Assembly: GCA_964442185.1 (NCBI GenBank)
Contig: CAYTWT010000149.1
Location: 7,624 to 71,623, forward strand
Reading direction: 5' to 3'
Origin: CADEEV01 sp964442185
Lineage (GTDB): Bacteria; Acidobacteriota; Vicinamibacteria; Fen-336
Length of the DNA: 64,000 bases
Below are positions 36,667-45,503 of this stretch, piece after piece. Positions within the stretch are counted from its first letter, which is position 1. Every line of letters begins with the position of its first letter. The notes under the pieces were generated by a model that saw only the letters and a list, made by a program, of their open reading frames with translations, was not told where the DNA came from and made no database searches. Made by a program: the position numbers and the translations under genes.

Positions 36667-37256
36667 TGCCCGTAGGCCTGCTCACCTTGCTCGCCGCCTA
36701 CCTGCTGGGCTCGATCCCGTTCAGCTACCTCGTCGCCCGCCATTTCGGCGTCGCCGACGTGCGCAAGGTGGGCAGCGGCAACGTCGGCGCGACCAACGTC
36801 ATGCGTTCGGCCGGGAAGACGGCGGGCCTGCTGGCCTTCCTGCTCGACGCCTCGAAGGGCGCCCTGGCGGCGCTCGCTGCGCAGCGCTTGAACGAGGGTG
36901 AGACGCTGCCGGCGCTCGCCGCCGCCACGGCCGTGCTCGGCCACATGCATCCCGTCTGGCTCGGCTTCCGGGGTGGCAAGGGGGTCGCGACGGGCTGCGG
37001 GGCCTTCTTGCCTCTGGCCCCGAAGGCCTCGCTCGCAGGGTTCGTGGTCTTCGCATTCACGGCGGCCGCGTCGCGCTACGTTTCGCTTGGTTCCATCGCG
37101 GGCACGATCGCCCTCGCGGTCGCCGCCTTCGCCTATGGCCCGCGGCCCGTCGCCTGGGCGGCCACGGCCATCGGAGCGCTCGTGATCGCGAAGCACCGCA
37201 GCAACCTGGAGCGCCTGCGACGCGGCGCCGAGCGGCGCGTGGGCGACAAGCAATGA
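36666..37256 (+). CDS. plsY: Glycerol-3-phosphate acyltransferase
   Basis: 196 residues, about five membrane helices. PlsY acylates glycerol-3-phosphate with acyl-phosphate, the first step of phosphatidic acid synthesis. Motifs are YLLGSIPFSYLVAR, VGSGNVGATNVMRSAGK and WLGFRGGKGVATGCGAF. Its ATG overlaps the last base of the cinA stop, and its own end overlaps gpsA by ATGA. It works in sequence with GpsA next door. Confidence 0.97.
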   Translation: MPVGLLTLLAAYLLGSIPFSYLVARHFGVADVRKVGSGNVGATNVMRSAGKTAGLLAFLLDASKGALAALAAQRLNEGETLPALAAATAVLGHMHPVWLGFRGGKGVATGCGAFLPLAPKASLAGFVVFAFTAAASRYVSLGSIAGTIALAVAAFAYGPRPVAWAATAIGALVIAKHRSNLERLRRGAERRVGDKQ

Positions 37257-38242
37257 ATGTCAGCGTGGTTGGCGGCGGCTCCTGGGGCACCGCTCTCGCA
37301 GCCCATCTGGCCCGGTCGGGTCATCTTACGCGACTGTTCGTGCGCGACGCTGATCTTGCGCGCCGCATTCTGGAGACCCGTGAGAACTCCGCCTACCTGC
37401 CCGGCGTCGCGCTGCCCGATGGGATACTAGCCACGGCCGATCTGGGGGTGGCCTGCTACGAGGCCGAGGCAGTCTTCGTGGTGATCCCCTCGCAATACTG
37501 CCGCGAGATTTACGAACGACTGCGCGAGGCGGCACCGCGCGAGGCCTGGCTGGTGTCGGCGACCAAGGGCCTCGAGACCCAGACGCTGTTGCGCATCTCC
37601 GAGGTCGCCGCGCAGGCAGCGCCGGGCCACGCCCTCGCCGTGCTCTCGGGCCCCTCCTTTGCCCTCGAGGTCGCCCAGGGCCAGCCGACCGCCGTGGTGG
37701 TGGCTTCGTCGGACGCGCCGTTGGCGGAAGCCCTCCAGCGCGCCCTCTCCACGCGGCGCTTCCGCGCGTACTCGAGCGATGACGTGGTCGGCATCGAACT
37801 CGCGGGCGCGCTCAAGAACGTGATCGCGATCGCCGCCGGGATCGTGGACGGGCTCGGCTACGGAGCCAACACGGCCGCGGCACTGATCACCCGCGGCTTG
37901 GTCGAGATCACGCGCCTCGCCGTCGCACGCGGTGGGCGCGCCGATACGCTCACAGGCCTGGCGGGCTTAGGGGACCTGGTGCTCACGTGCACGGGCGCGC
38001 TCTCCCGGAATCGCCGCGTGGGGCAGGCGCTGGGCCGGGGGCTGCCCCCTGCGGAAGCGACCCACGCCGTGCCGGGCATGGTTGCCGAGGGCGTCCGGAC
38101 GACGCTTGCGGCGTGCGCCCTCGCCTCACTCTCCGGAGTCGAAATGCCGATCGCGCGGGCCATGAAGGCGGTGCTGTACGAGGCCAAGCCGGTGCGCCAG
38201 ACGGTCGACGAACTGATGTCCCGCAGCCTCAAAAGGGAGTAG
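37253..38242 (+). CDS. gpsA: Glycerol-3-phosphate dehydrogenase (NAD(P)+)
   Basis: 329 residues. GpsA reduces dihydroxyacetone phosphate to glycerol-3-phosphate. The Rossmann motif is VSVVGGGSWGTALAAHLA. The catalytic Lys lies in LAGALKNVIAIAAG, and VLSGPSFALEVAQGQPTAVV is typical. It feeds substrate to the adjacent PlsY; the two genes overlap by four bases. The C-terminus ends PVRQTVDELMSRSLKRE. Confidence 0.97.
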   Translation: MNVSVVGGGSWGTALAAHLARSGHLTRLFVRDADLARRILETRENSAYLPGVALPDGILATADLGVACYEAEAVFVVIPSQYCREIYERLREAAPREAWLVSATKGLETQTLLRISEVAAQAAPGHALAVLSGPSFALEVAQGQPTAVVVASSDAPLAEALQRALSTRRFRAYSSDDVVGIELAGALKNVIAIAAGIVDGLGYGANTAAALITRGLVEITRLAVARGGRADTLTGLAGLGDLVLTCTGALSRNRRVGQALGRGLPPAEATHAVPGMVAEGVRTTLAACALASLSGVEMPIARAMKAVLYEAKPVRQTVDELMSRSLKRE

Positions 38243-38255
38243 CATCTAGGGGTCC

Positions 38256-39932
38256 ATGTTCCGCCTCACCTACCAGGACGGCGACAGCCCCCAGCACCAC
38301 AGCTTCGCGAGCGGCGAGGTTCTGATGGGCCGCTCGCCCGACTGCCAAGTGGTGCTGAAGGACTTCGGCATCTCGCGCAACCACGCGAAGATCGTCGTCG
38401 ACGACGACGGCGGGATCCGCATCATGGACCTGAAGTCGAAGAACGGCACCACGGTGAACGGGGTCCCGATCGTCGAGGCGCTGCTGAAGGATGGCGACAA
38501 GATCCTGCTCGGCAAGCTGCCGCTCACCTTCAGCAAGACGCTCGAGGGCAAGGTCGTTCTCGACGACGAAAAGCCGCTCTTGGAAGAGGCAGGGACGATC
38601 ATCCGTAGCGTCGGCGAGCTGTCGAGGCTGCTCTCGGCAGAGATGCCCGCCCCCGGCATGGTACCCGCGCCCGGCACAGCGGCGAAGAGGTCGCCCGCGA
38701 GCGCCGAGGTCCAGGAGATCGAGAAGTCGAACCGCATCTTGAAGGTTCTGACCAAGGTGGCCGAGACGCTGATCGCGGTGCGCCCTGTGGAAGAAGTGCT
38801 ACATCAGGTCATGGACATCGTCTTCGACCACATCCCGGCCGACCGCGGCTTCCTCATGCTCCACGAGGAAGGGCCCGAGAAGAAACTGATCCCGATGGTC
38901 ATCAAGCATCGCCAGCCCGAGTCGGCGGACTCGGCCAAGATCGCGATCTCGAAGACGATCGCCGACCGCGTCGTGAAGGACCGCGTCTCGATTCTCACCT
39001 CCGACGCCATGGTCGACCCGCGCTTCAGCGCGGGGGACTCGATCCGCTTCCAGGGCATCAGGAGTGCGATGTGCGCGCCGGTGTGGAACAAGGAGCAGGT
39101 GATCGGGATCATCTTCGTGGACTCGATGATGCTGACGAACTGCTTTACGCTGAACGACCTCGACCTGCTGACCGCGCTCGCGAACTACGCGGCCGTGGCC
39201 GTGGAACGGGCCAGGCTCAACCAGAAGATCGTGGCCGAAGAGAAAAAGAGGGAGCGCTTGGGTCGCTTTCTCTCGCCTCAGGTGACCGCCCGCATCCTCG
39301 CCACCTCCGAGTCGCAGAGCGCGGCGCTGGGCGTTCCCGAGGAGAAAGAGCTCTCGGTCATGTTCGCCGACATCGTGGGCTTCACCAGCATGTCCGAGAA
39401 GATGAGCCCTGCCGCCGTGGCCCTGCTCCTCAACGACTACCTGTCGCGCATGACGGACATCATCTTCAAGTACGACGGCACCCTCGACAAGTACATTGGC
39501 GACGGCATCATGGCGCTGTTCGGCGCGCCGCTCGAGATGGCCGACCACGCTGCTCGCGCCATCAAGTCCGGCCTCGAGATGCAGGCGCGCCTCGCCGAAT
39601 TCAACTCCGAGCGCAAGGAGGGGCCGCACCTCCGGATCCGCATCGGCATCAACAGCGGCCGCGCCGTGGCCGGCGAGATCGGCTCGATCAACAAGAAGGA
39701 ATACACCGTGCTCGGCGACGTGGTGAACACCGCGAGCCGGCTCGAGAGCTCGGTCGCCAAGCCCGGCATGGTCGTGATCGGCGAGAACACCTACGAGATG
39801 GTGAAGGGCCAGTTCAATGTGAACCCCCTGCCCAAGGCGACGCTCAAGGGCAAGGAGAAGGAAGTCGGGGTCTTCGAGGTGCTGAGCGTCGTGGAAGGCG
39901 CCGCTGCGACCCCGCCCCAGCCGGGAGCCTGA
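38256..39932 (+). CDS. FHA-GAF class III nucleotide cyclase
   Basis: 558 residues, soluble. Residues 1-90 form an FHA domain (MGRSPDCQV, SRNHAKIV, NGTTVNG). A GAF domain spans about 160-325. The catalytic domain (about 365-545) contains VMFADIVGFTSMSEKM, LDKYIGDGIMALFGAP and RIGINSGRAVAGEIGS, with both metal Asp residues. It probably makes cAMP. Inputs would be a Thr-phosphorylated partner and a small ligand. It begins a signalling operon with an HD-GYP, TPR and roadblock protein. Confidence 0.94.
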   Translation: MFRLTYQDGDSPQHHSFASGEVLMGRSPDCQVVLKDFGISRNHAKIVVDDDGGIRIMDLKSKNGTTVNGVPIVEALLKDGDKILLGKLPLTFSKTLEGKVVLDDEKPLLEEAGTIIRSVGELSRLLSAEMPAPGMVPAPGTAAKRSPASAEVQEIEKSNRILKVLTKVAETLIAVRPVEEVLHQVMDIVFDHIPADRGFLMLHEEGPEKKLIPMVIKHRQPESADSAKIAISKTIADRVVKDRVSILTSDAMVDPRFSAGDSIRFQGIRSAMCAPVWNKEQVIGIIFVDSMMLTNCFTLNDLDLLTALANYAAVAVERARLNQKIVAEEKKRERLGRFLSPQVTARILATSESQSAALGVPEEKELSVMFADIVGFTSMSEKMSPAAVALLLNDYLSRMTDIIFKYDGTLDKYIGDGIMALFGAPLEMADHAARAIKSGLEMQARLAEFNSERKEGPHLRIRIGINSGRAVAGEIGSINKKEYTVLGDVVNTASRLESSVAKPGMVVIGENTYEMVKGQFNVNPLPKATLKGKEKEVGVFEVLSVVEGAAATPPQPGA

Positions 39933-39940
39933 AAGCGAAG

Positions 39941-41713
39941 ATGCCCTCCCGCGCACGACGACGCCGGCGCGGCTCGATCTTGTTCTCGCTGCTGCTGCTG
40001 CTCTTCGTCGTGGGCGTCGTGCCCCTGCTGTGGACCTCGTTCACGCTCGTCTCCCGCAGCCGCGAGATCCTCGAGCTCGACCAGAAGGCGTTGCAGCTCG
40101 ACAAGGCGCGCAGCCTGTCGCAGCAAGTCGCGGTCTATGTCGAGAGCCTGCGCTCGCAACTGACCGCGGTGGCGCGGACGCTCGAGGTCGAGGCCACGCA
40201 GTCCTCGTTCAGCGATCGCGTGACGCGAATCAGCGACACGAAGGCCCTCGAGCGCTACGTCGGCGGCGACAGCCGCTTCTACTCCTTCAGCATCGGCGAC
40301 GCCACGGGCAAGGCGGCGCGCTCGGGCGCCCAACTCCCCGAACCCGCCATCGAGCAGATGCTGCAGGAAGGCTTCCTGCGCGGGCTCGAAGGCAAGCCGA
40401 TGACCGGCCCGCCGGTCTTCTCCGCCTCGCTGCAGGAGCCGGTCATCGTCCTCTCGGAGCCGGTCAAGCCGGGAGCGGTCCAGGGCGTCGTGCTGGCGGT
40501 CGCGAGCCTGGGCCCGCTCTGGGAGATGAGCAAGCAGACCGGCGAAGAGGGCCTGGTCGAGGTCTACATCGTGGACTCTCGCGGCCACCTCGTGGCCCAC
40601 TCCGAATCCGAGCGGCTCAAGGGCGACCCCGATTTCTCGGGCGTCGAGATCGTGCGTCAGTTCCTCGAGTCCAAGGGCCGCGCGGCGGCGACGGTGCCCT
40701 TCGAGCTGCCCGGCGCGACGTCGGTCGTGAAGATGCTCGGCACCTACACCCGCGTGCCCGACGGCTCCGGCTGGGGCGTCATCGTCCAGGTGGACGTTGC
40801 GAAGGCCTACTACACCGCGCTGCGGATGCGGAACCAGTCGATCGTCCTGGTGGCGATCGTCACGCTGCTGGCCCTGCTCCTCGGCACGCTGTTCGCGGGC
40901 CAGATCAGCCGGCCCATCCGGAAGCTCGCGGTGGGTGCTAGGAAGCTGGCAGGCGGCGAGTACGGCACTCGTGTCGACGTGCGCAGCAGCAACGAGGTCG
41001 GCATCCTCGGCGAGGCCTTCAACCAGATGGGCGAGGAGATCCAGAAGGCGATCGAAGAGGTGCGCCGCCAGGCCTCCGTCAACAAGGAGCTGTTCATGGG
41101 TTCGATCCGCATGCTGGCCAACGCCATCGACGAGAAGGACCCCTACACGCGTGGCCATTCCGAGCGCGTCGCCTACTACTCGGCAATGATCGCGAAGCAC
41201 ATGGGCATGTCGCCCGAGGAAGTGGAGAAGGTCCACCTCTCGGGCATCATCCACGACGTCGGGAAGATCGGAATCGAGGACAAGATCCTGCGCAAGCCGG
41301 CGGCGCTCACAGACGAGGAGTACGAGATCATGAAGCAGCACCCGACCAAGGGCCTCAAGATCCTGGATGCGGTGCCGCTCCTGAAGCAGCTCGCCGGCGC
41401 GGGCCTCATGCATCACGAGAACGTCGACGGCAGCGGCTACCCCGACGGGCTCAAGGGCAACGAGATCCCGTTGCTCGGCCGGATCGTGAGCGTCGCCGAC
41501 GCCTTCGACGCGATGACGACGGACCGGCCCTACTCGAAGGCCATGACGTTCGAGGCGTCGGTCGCGCGGCTGCGGATGCTGGTGGGCAAGAAGTTCGATC
41601 CGGGTTGTGTCACGGCGATGGAGAAGGCACTCGCTGCCGGCGACCTGACAATGGCGAAGGCGCGCAAGGCTTCGATCGGCGGGCGGCAGCAGCCCGCCCC
41701 CGCCGTTCACTGA
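39941..41713 (+). CDS. dCache-HAMP-HD-GYP phosphodiesterase
   Basis: 590 residues from ATG 39941. An N-terminal helix (ILFSLLLLLFVVGVVPLLW), a periplasmic sensor of Cache type to about residue 295, a second helix (IVLVAIVTLLALLLGTLFAG), HAMP and the HD-GYP domain. Motifs HSERVAYYSAMIAKHMG, IIHDVGKIGI and HHENVDGSGYPDGL are intact. The family breaks down cyclic di-GMP. It lies eight bases after the cyclase, so one operon may couple cAMP and c-di-GMP. Confidence 0.93.
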   Translation: MPSRARRRRRGSILFSLLLLLFVVGVVPLLWTSFTLVSRSREILELDQKALQLDKARSLSQQVAVYVESLRSQLTAVARTLEVEATQSSFSDRVTRISDTKALERYVGGDSRFYSFSIGDATGKAARSGAQLPEPAIEQMLQEGFLRGLEGKPMTGPPVFSASLQEPVIVLSEPVKPGAVQGVVLAVASLGPLWEMSKQTGEEGLVEVYIVDSRGHLVAHSESERLKGDPDFSGVEIVRQFLESKGRAAATVPFELPGATSVVKMLGTYTRVPDGSGWGVIVQVDVAKAYYTALRMRNQSIVLVAIVTLLALLLGTLFAGQISRPIRKLAVGARKLAGGEYGTRVDVRSSNEVGILGEAFNQMGEEIQKAIEEVRRQASVNKELFMGSIRMLANAIDEKDPYTRGHSERVAYYSAMIAKHMGMSPEEVEKVHLSGIIHDVGKIGIEDKILRKPAALTDEEYEIMKQHPTKGLKILDAVPLLKQLAGAGLMHHENVDGSGYPDGLKGNEIPLLGRIVSVADAFDAMTTDRPYSKAMTFEASVARLRMLVGKKFDPGCVTAMEKALAAGDLTMAKARKASIGGRQQPAPAVH

Positions 41714-41727
41714 ACGAGGGAGTCAAG

Positions 41728-42495
41728 GTGAAAAAGATCGCGCTGATCCTGATCCTACTCGCGGCGCCGCCGGTCCTCGCGCAGACAAAGGCCGATGGCG
41801 AGACCCGCTTCAGCACCGGCCTCACCCACATGCGCGAGGGTCGCCTCGAGCTCGCGATCGAGGAGTTTAGGGGCGCGATCAAGGAAGATCCCAAGAACGC
41901 TTACTTCTACAAGGGCCTTGGCATCGCCTACCAGCAGCTCGCGGATCGCTGCAAGGACGAAGGCTGTCGGCGGGCTCCGCTCAAGGAAGCGATCGCGGCC
42001 TCGCGCAAGGCGCTCGAGCTCAACCCCTACTACACGGACGCACGCAACGACCTGGGCGCAGCGCTGCTGCGCTCCGGCGAGCGCGAGGCGGGCAAGAAGG
42101 AGTTGGTCACCGCCTTCAACGATCCCACGAACCCCTCCCCGGAGTTGACCGCGCGCAACCTGGGCACGGCGTACTTCGAGGACAAGAACTACTCCGAAGC
42201 GCTGAACTGGTTCCAGTCGAGCCTCAACCGAAACAAGACCTATCCCGACGCCTGGCTGGGGATGGCCGATGCCCTCGTGGCGCAGGGTCGCGTCGACGAG
42301 GCGATCGCGCAGCTCGAGAAGGCGGTGAAGGAGTTGCCCCAGGACTGGGGCACCCTGCTCGCCCTGGGCGAGGCGTACTACCGCGCCGGCCGTTTCACCG
42401 AGGCGCGCCCCCGGCTCGAAACCGTGGCCGGCCGCGATCCGACCGGTCCGGCGGGACGGCGCGCCGCCGAGCTCCTGCGCAAATTCCCTGGCTAG
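41728..42495 (+). CDS. Secreted TPR protein
   Basis: 255 residues from GTG 41728 with GAGGGAG upstream. A signal peptide (KKIALILILLAAPPVLAQ) is followed by about five TPR units, e.g. GLTHMREGRLELAIEEFRGA, NLGTAYFEDKNYSEALNWFQ and ALGEAYYRAGRFTEARPRL. It would act as a periplasmic scaffold. Two cysteines (about residues 77 and 82) lie in an insert between the first TPRs. It follows the HD-GYP gene by 14 bases. The partner is unknown. Confidence 0.85.
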   Translation: MKKIALILILLAAPPVLAQTKADGETRFSTGLTHMREGRLELAIEEFRGAIKEDPKNAYFYKGLGIAYQQLADRCKDEGCRRAPLKEAIAASRKALELNPYYTDARNDLGAALLRSGEREAGKKELVTAFNDPTNPSPELTARNLGTAYFEDKNYSEALNWFQSSLNRNKTYPDAWLGMADALVAQGRVDEAIAQLEKAVKELPQDWGTLLALGEAYYRAGRFTEARPRLETVAGRDPTGPAGRRAAELLRKFPG

Positions 42496-42501
42496 CAGCT
42501 C

Positions 42502-42855
42502 ATGCCCTATCAGTCCTTGCTCCAGAGCCTGGTGGGCTCTGTCGACGGGGCGCTTGGCGCCCTGCTCATGGATGCTTCGGGCGAGGTGGTCGTGGAGGCC
42601 GGCGACGGCGAGGAGCGCCACAGGCTGATAGCGGCCTATCAAGGCATCGCACTGGTGCGCCTCAAGACGACCGAAGAAAGCTGCGAGACCGGCAAGGTCC
42701 AGCACGTGTGCTGCCGCTACGCTACCGGCCAGGTGATCCTGCGCCCGCTCAAGGACGGCTACTATCTCGTGCTGTCGCTCTCGTCCGTAGCCAACGTCGG
42801 CCAGGGGCTGCATCGCTCCGCCGAGACGCAGCGGCGCATGAACGCCGAGCTCTAG
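42502..42855 (+). CDS. Roadblock/LC7-domain protein
   Basis: 117 residues. It has the roadblock fold pattern: LLQSLVGSVDGALGALLMDA, SGEVVVEAGDGEE, and the second half QVILRPLKDGYYLVLSLSS. A Cys cluster (ESCETGKVQHVCCRY) is unusual. In bacteria such proteins (MglB and related) act as GTPase regulators or dimer scaffolds for polarity and motility. No MglA-type GTPase is in the window. It sits between the TPR gene and ftsY. Confidence 0.8.
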   Translation: MPYQSLLQSLVGSVDGALGALLMDASGEVVVEAGDGEERHRLIAAYQGIALVRLKTTEESCETGKVQHVCCRYATGQVILRPLKDGYYLVLSLSSVANVGQGLHRSAETQRRMNAEL

Positions 42856-42864
42856 AGTTCCCGC

Positions 42865-43770
42865 GTGCCATTGATTGAGCGGCTGAAGAAAGGCCTCACG
42901 CGTACGCGCGAGGTCCTGAGTACTCCCGTCGAGGACCTCCTCCGCGGGCGTCGTCCGCTCGACGCCTCCGACCTCGAAGCCATCGAAGGGGCGCTCCTCG
43001 CCGCCGACTTGGGGGTCCCCGCGGTGCGGGAGGCCATGGAGGTCCTGCGTGCGAACAGCGGCGCGCTCAAAGAGGGCGGTGCCGACGCGATGCGGGCGGC
43101 GCTACGCGAGGAGCTGAGGAAAGCCCTCGACCGTCCCAAGGTCGCCCCGTTCGCGGCAAAGCCGTGGGTCGTCTTCGTCGTCGGTGTGAACGGCGCGGGC
43201 AAGACCACGACGATCGGCAAGTTGTCGCAGGTGTGGCAGGCGGAGGGCCGCCAGGTGCTGGTCGTCGCCGCGGACACGTTTCGCGCCGCAGCAGCAGAAC
43301 AGCTCGAGGTCTGGGCGAAGCGCGCGAGTGCCGTGTTCCATCGCGGCGCCGAGGGCGCCGACCCGTCGGCCGTGCTCACCGACGGCCTGCGCATGGCCCG
43401 CGCGCACGGCTACGACGCCGTGCTCGTCGACACCGCCGGTCGCCTGCACACCAAGGGCAACCTGATGGCCGAGCTCGCGAAGATGGCGCGCGTGGCCGGG
43501 CGTGAGGTGCCAGGGGCGCCGCACGAGACGCTGCTCGTGCTCGACGCCACCGTCGGCTCGAACGGCCTCGTACAGGGCCGTGAGTTCGCCAAGGCGGGCG
43601 GCGTCACCGGCCTGGTGCTGACCAAACTCGACGGCACGGCGAAGGGCGGTGTCGCCGTGGCCGTGGTCCGCGAGCTGGGCGTGCCGATCCGCTATGTCGG
43701 CGTTGGGGAGACGGCCGAGGACCTGCTCCCCTTCGACGCGAGCGCGTTTGCGGAGAGCCTCATCGGCTAG
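42865..43770 (+). CDS. ftsY: Signal recognition particle receptor FtsY
   Basis: 301 residues from GTG 42865. It has only the NG domain, without the long acidic A domain of E. coli. GTPase motifs are VGVNGAGKTTTIGKLSQVWQ, VVAADTFRAAAAEQLEVW, VLVDTAGRLHTKGNLM and VLTKLDGTAKGG. The DATVGSNGLVQ segment differs slightly from the usual DATTGQNAL. FtsY docks SRP-ribosome complexes at the membrane. Its partner Ffh is at 47347. Confidence 0.97.
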   Translation: MPLIERLKKGLTRTREVLSTPVEDLLRGRRPLDASDLEAIEGALLAADLGVPAVREAMEVLRANSGALKEGGADAMRAALREELRKALDRPKVAPFAAKPWVVFVVGVNGAGKTTTIGKLSQVWQAEGRQVLVVAADTFRAAAAEQLEVWAKRASAVFHRGAEGADPSAVLTDGLRMARAHGYDAVLVDTAGRLHTKGNLMAELAKMARVAGREVPGAPHETLLVLDATVGSNGLVQGREFAKAGGVTGLVLTKLDGTAKGGVAVAVVRELGVPIRYVGVGETAEDLLPFDASAFAESLIG

Positions 43771-43784
43771 CCATACTTGCCCTC

Positions 43785-44876
43785 GTGGCGACAGACGACG
43801 ACGTCCGGTGGATGCGACGGGCGCTTTCGCTCGCGGCGCGTGGTGCCGGCGAGACGAACCCGAACCCGATGGTCGGGTGCGTGATCGTCAAAGCCGGCCG
43901 GGTCGTGGCCGAAGGCTGGCACGCGCAGGCCGGTGGGCCGCACGCCGAAGCCGTGGCGCTCGAGCGGGCGGGTGGCGCGGCTCGTGGGGCGACGCTCTAC
44001 CTGAACCTCGAGCCCTGTGCCCATCAGGGCCTTACCCCTCCTTGCGCCCCCCGCGTCGTTGCCTCCGGCATCCGGCGGGTCGTAGCCGCGATGCAAGACC
44101 CGAACCCGCTCGTGAGTGGCAAGGGGTTTCGGCTTCTGCGTCGCGCTGGGATCGCCGTCACCCGCAGTGTCCTCAACACCGAGGCGCGCGCCCTCAACAG
44201 GCGCTTTGCGACGGCGGCTGCGCTCGACCGGCCGTTCGTGATGCTGAAGGTCGCGATGACGGTCGATGGTCGCATTGCCACAGCGAGCGGCGATTCGAAA
44301 TGGCTCACGAGTTCGGCGCAGCGGCGCGAGGCGCGTGGACTGAGGCGTCTGCACGACGCCGTGCTGGTGGGCATCGGCACGGTCCTGGCCGACGATCCGA
44401 TGCTGCTTCCGGAGCCACCGACGCGTCGGCCGTTCGTGCGCATCGTTCTCGACACGCGATTGCGATTGCCGCCCGGCAGCGGGCTTGTGCGCTCGGCCCG
44501 AAGCGCGCCGGTCTGGGCGCTGACGGCCACTCGCAGCGTTGCCAAGAGGCGTGCCCTTGAAGTGCTGGGCGTCACCGTCGTGGGGGTGCCTGCTCGCAAC
44601 GGACGCGTGGCCCTGCGCGCCGCACTCGTCTGCCTTCGGCGGCTGGGCCTCTGGAGCGTGATGGTCGAGGGTGGCTCCGAGGTTCTCGGCTCGTTCCTGC
44701 ACGCGCGGCTCTTCGATCAGCTGGCATTGTTCCGCGCGCCGCTGCTGCTAGGTGGCCGTGGCAGTCGACCGGCGTTTGGCGGCCCCGACCCGCGGCGGAT
44801 CACGCAGGCCGTGCGACTGCGGATGGGCGAGGCGCCGCGCGGTTCTGCTTACGAGTTCTGGTACCCTGAGCGGTAG
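43785..44876 (+). CDS. ribD: Bifunctional riboflavin deaminase/reductase RibD
   Basis: 363 residues from GTG 43785. The deaminase domain holds the zinc site GGPHAEAVAL and EPCAHQGLTPPC. The reductase domain begins near residue 145 (FVMLKVAMTVDGRIATASGD) and has MVEGGSEVLGSFLH. It catalyses the second and third steps of riboflavin synthesis. It starts 14 bases after ftsY and heads a ribD-ribE-ribBA run. I see no FMN riboswitch upstream. Confidence 0.96.
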   Translation: MATDDDVRWMRRALSLAARGAGETNPNPMVGCVIVKAGRVVAEGWHAQAGGPHAEAVALERAGGAARGATLYLNLEPCAHQGLTPPCAPRVVASGIRRVVAAMQDPNPLVSGKGFRLLRRAGIAVTRSVLNTEARALNRRFATAAALDRPFVMLKVAMTVDGRIATASGDSKWLTSSAQRREARGLRRLHDAVLVGIGTVLADDPMLLPEPPTRRPFVRIVLDTRLRLPPGSGLVRSARSAPVWALTATRSVAKRRALEVLGVTVVGVPARNGRVALRAALVCLRRLGLWSVMVEGGSEVLGSFLHARLFDQLALFRAPLLLGGRGSRPAFGGPDPRRITQAVRLRMGEAPRGSAYEFWYPER

Positions 44877-44877
44877 C

Positions 44878-45468
44878 TTGTTCACCGGCATCATCGAAGA
44901 GACGGGCACGGTTCGCAGCGCCGAGCGGCGCGGCGACATCCTCTCAATCGTGGTGAGCGCGCACAGGATCCTGGCGGGGTTGCTCCCAGGTGGATCGATT
45001 GCGGTGAATGGCTGCTGCCTGACGGCGGTCGTTGTGGCGCCCGACAGTTTTACGTGCGAGCTCACGACCGAAACGCTGCGGCGCACGGCGTTCGAAGAGC
45101 GCCTCACGCCCGCCGCGCGCGTGAACCTCGAGCGGCCGATGCGTGCCGACGGTCGCTTCGACGGCCACATCGTGCAGGGCCATGTCGACGGCGTCGGCCG
45201 GGTGAAGCAGTTGGGCTGGCTCGGCGAGTCGGCGGAACTCGCCATCACTCCGCCGCGTGAGCTCGAGCGCTACCTGGTCGTCAAGGGTTCGATCACCGTC
45301 GACGGTGTTTCGCTCACGGTCGCCAGCCTCGAGAAGGGCTTTTTTGGCGTGGCGCTCATCCCGTATACACTGAACCAGACGACCCTCCGGGACGCGGAGC
45401 CCGGTGACCCGGTGAACCTGGAGGCCGACGTCATCGCAAAGTATGTCGAACGGCTTCTGCCGCGCTGA
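44878..45468 (+). CDS. ribE: Riboflavin synthase alpha chain
   Basis: 196 residues from TTG 44878, which gives the family start MFTGIIEETGTV. Two lumazine-binding repeats are visible: VNGCCLTAVVVAPDSFTCEL and VDGVSLTVASLEKGFFGVAL. The enzyme dismutates two lumazines into riboflavin. It starts one base after the ribD stop. Choosing the TTG excludes a longer frame that overlaps ribD. Confidence 0.95.
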   Translation: MFTGIIEETGTVRSAERRGDILSIVVSAHRILAGLLPGGSIAVNGCCLTAVVVAPDSFTCELTTETLRRTAFEERLTPAARVNLERPMRADGRFDGHIVQGHVDGVGRVKQLGWLGESAELAITPPRELERYLVVKGSITVDGVSLTVASLEKGFFGVALIPYTLNQTTLRDAEPGDPVNLEADVIAKYVERLLPR

Positions 45469-45503
45469 CCAGGCCGGCGCGTGGGCCGTCCGCGACCTAG
45501 AGA

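Noticed and set aside
39071..39940. N-terminal extension of the HD-GYP frame into the cyclase gene
   Set aside because: The extension is the out-of-frame reading of the cyclase. ATG 39941 directly precedes the membrane helix.
43771..43784. FMN riboswitch before ribD
   Set aside because: Only 14 bases separate ftsY and ribD, too few for an FMN aptamer.
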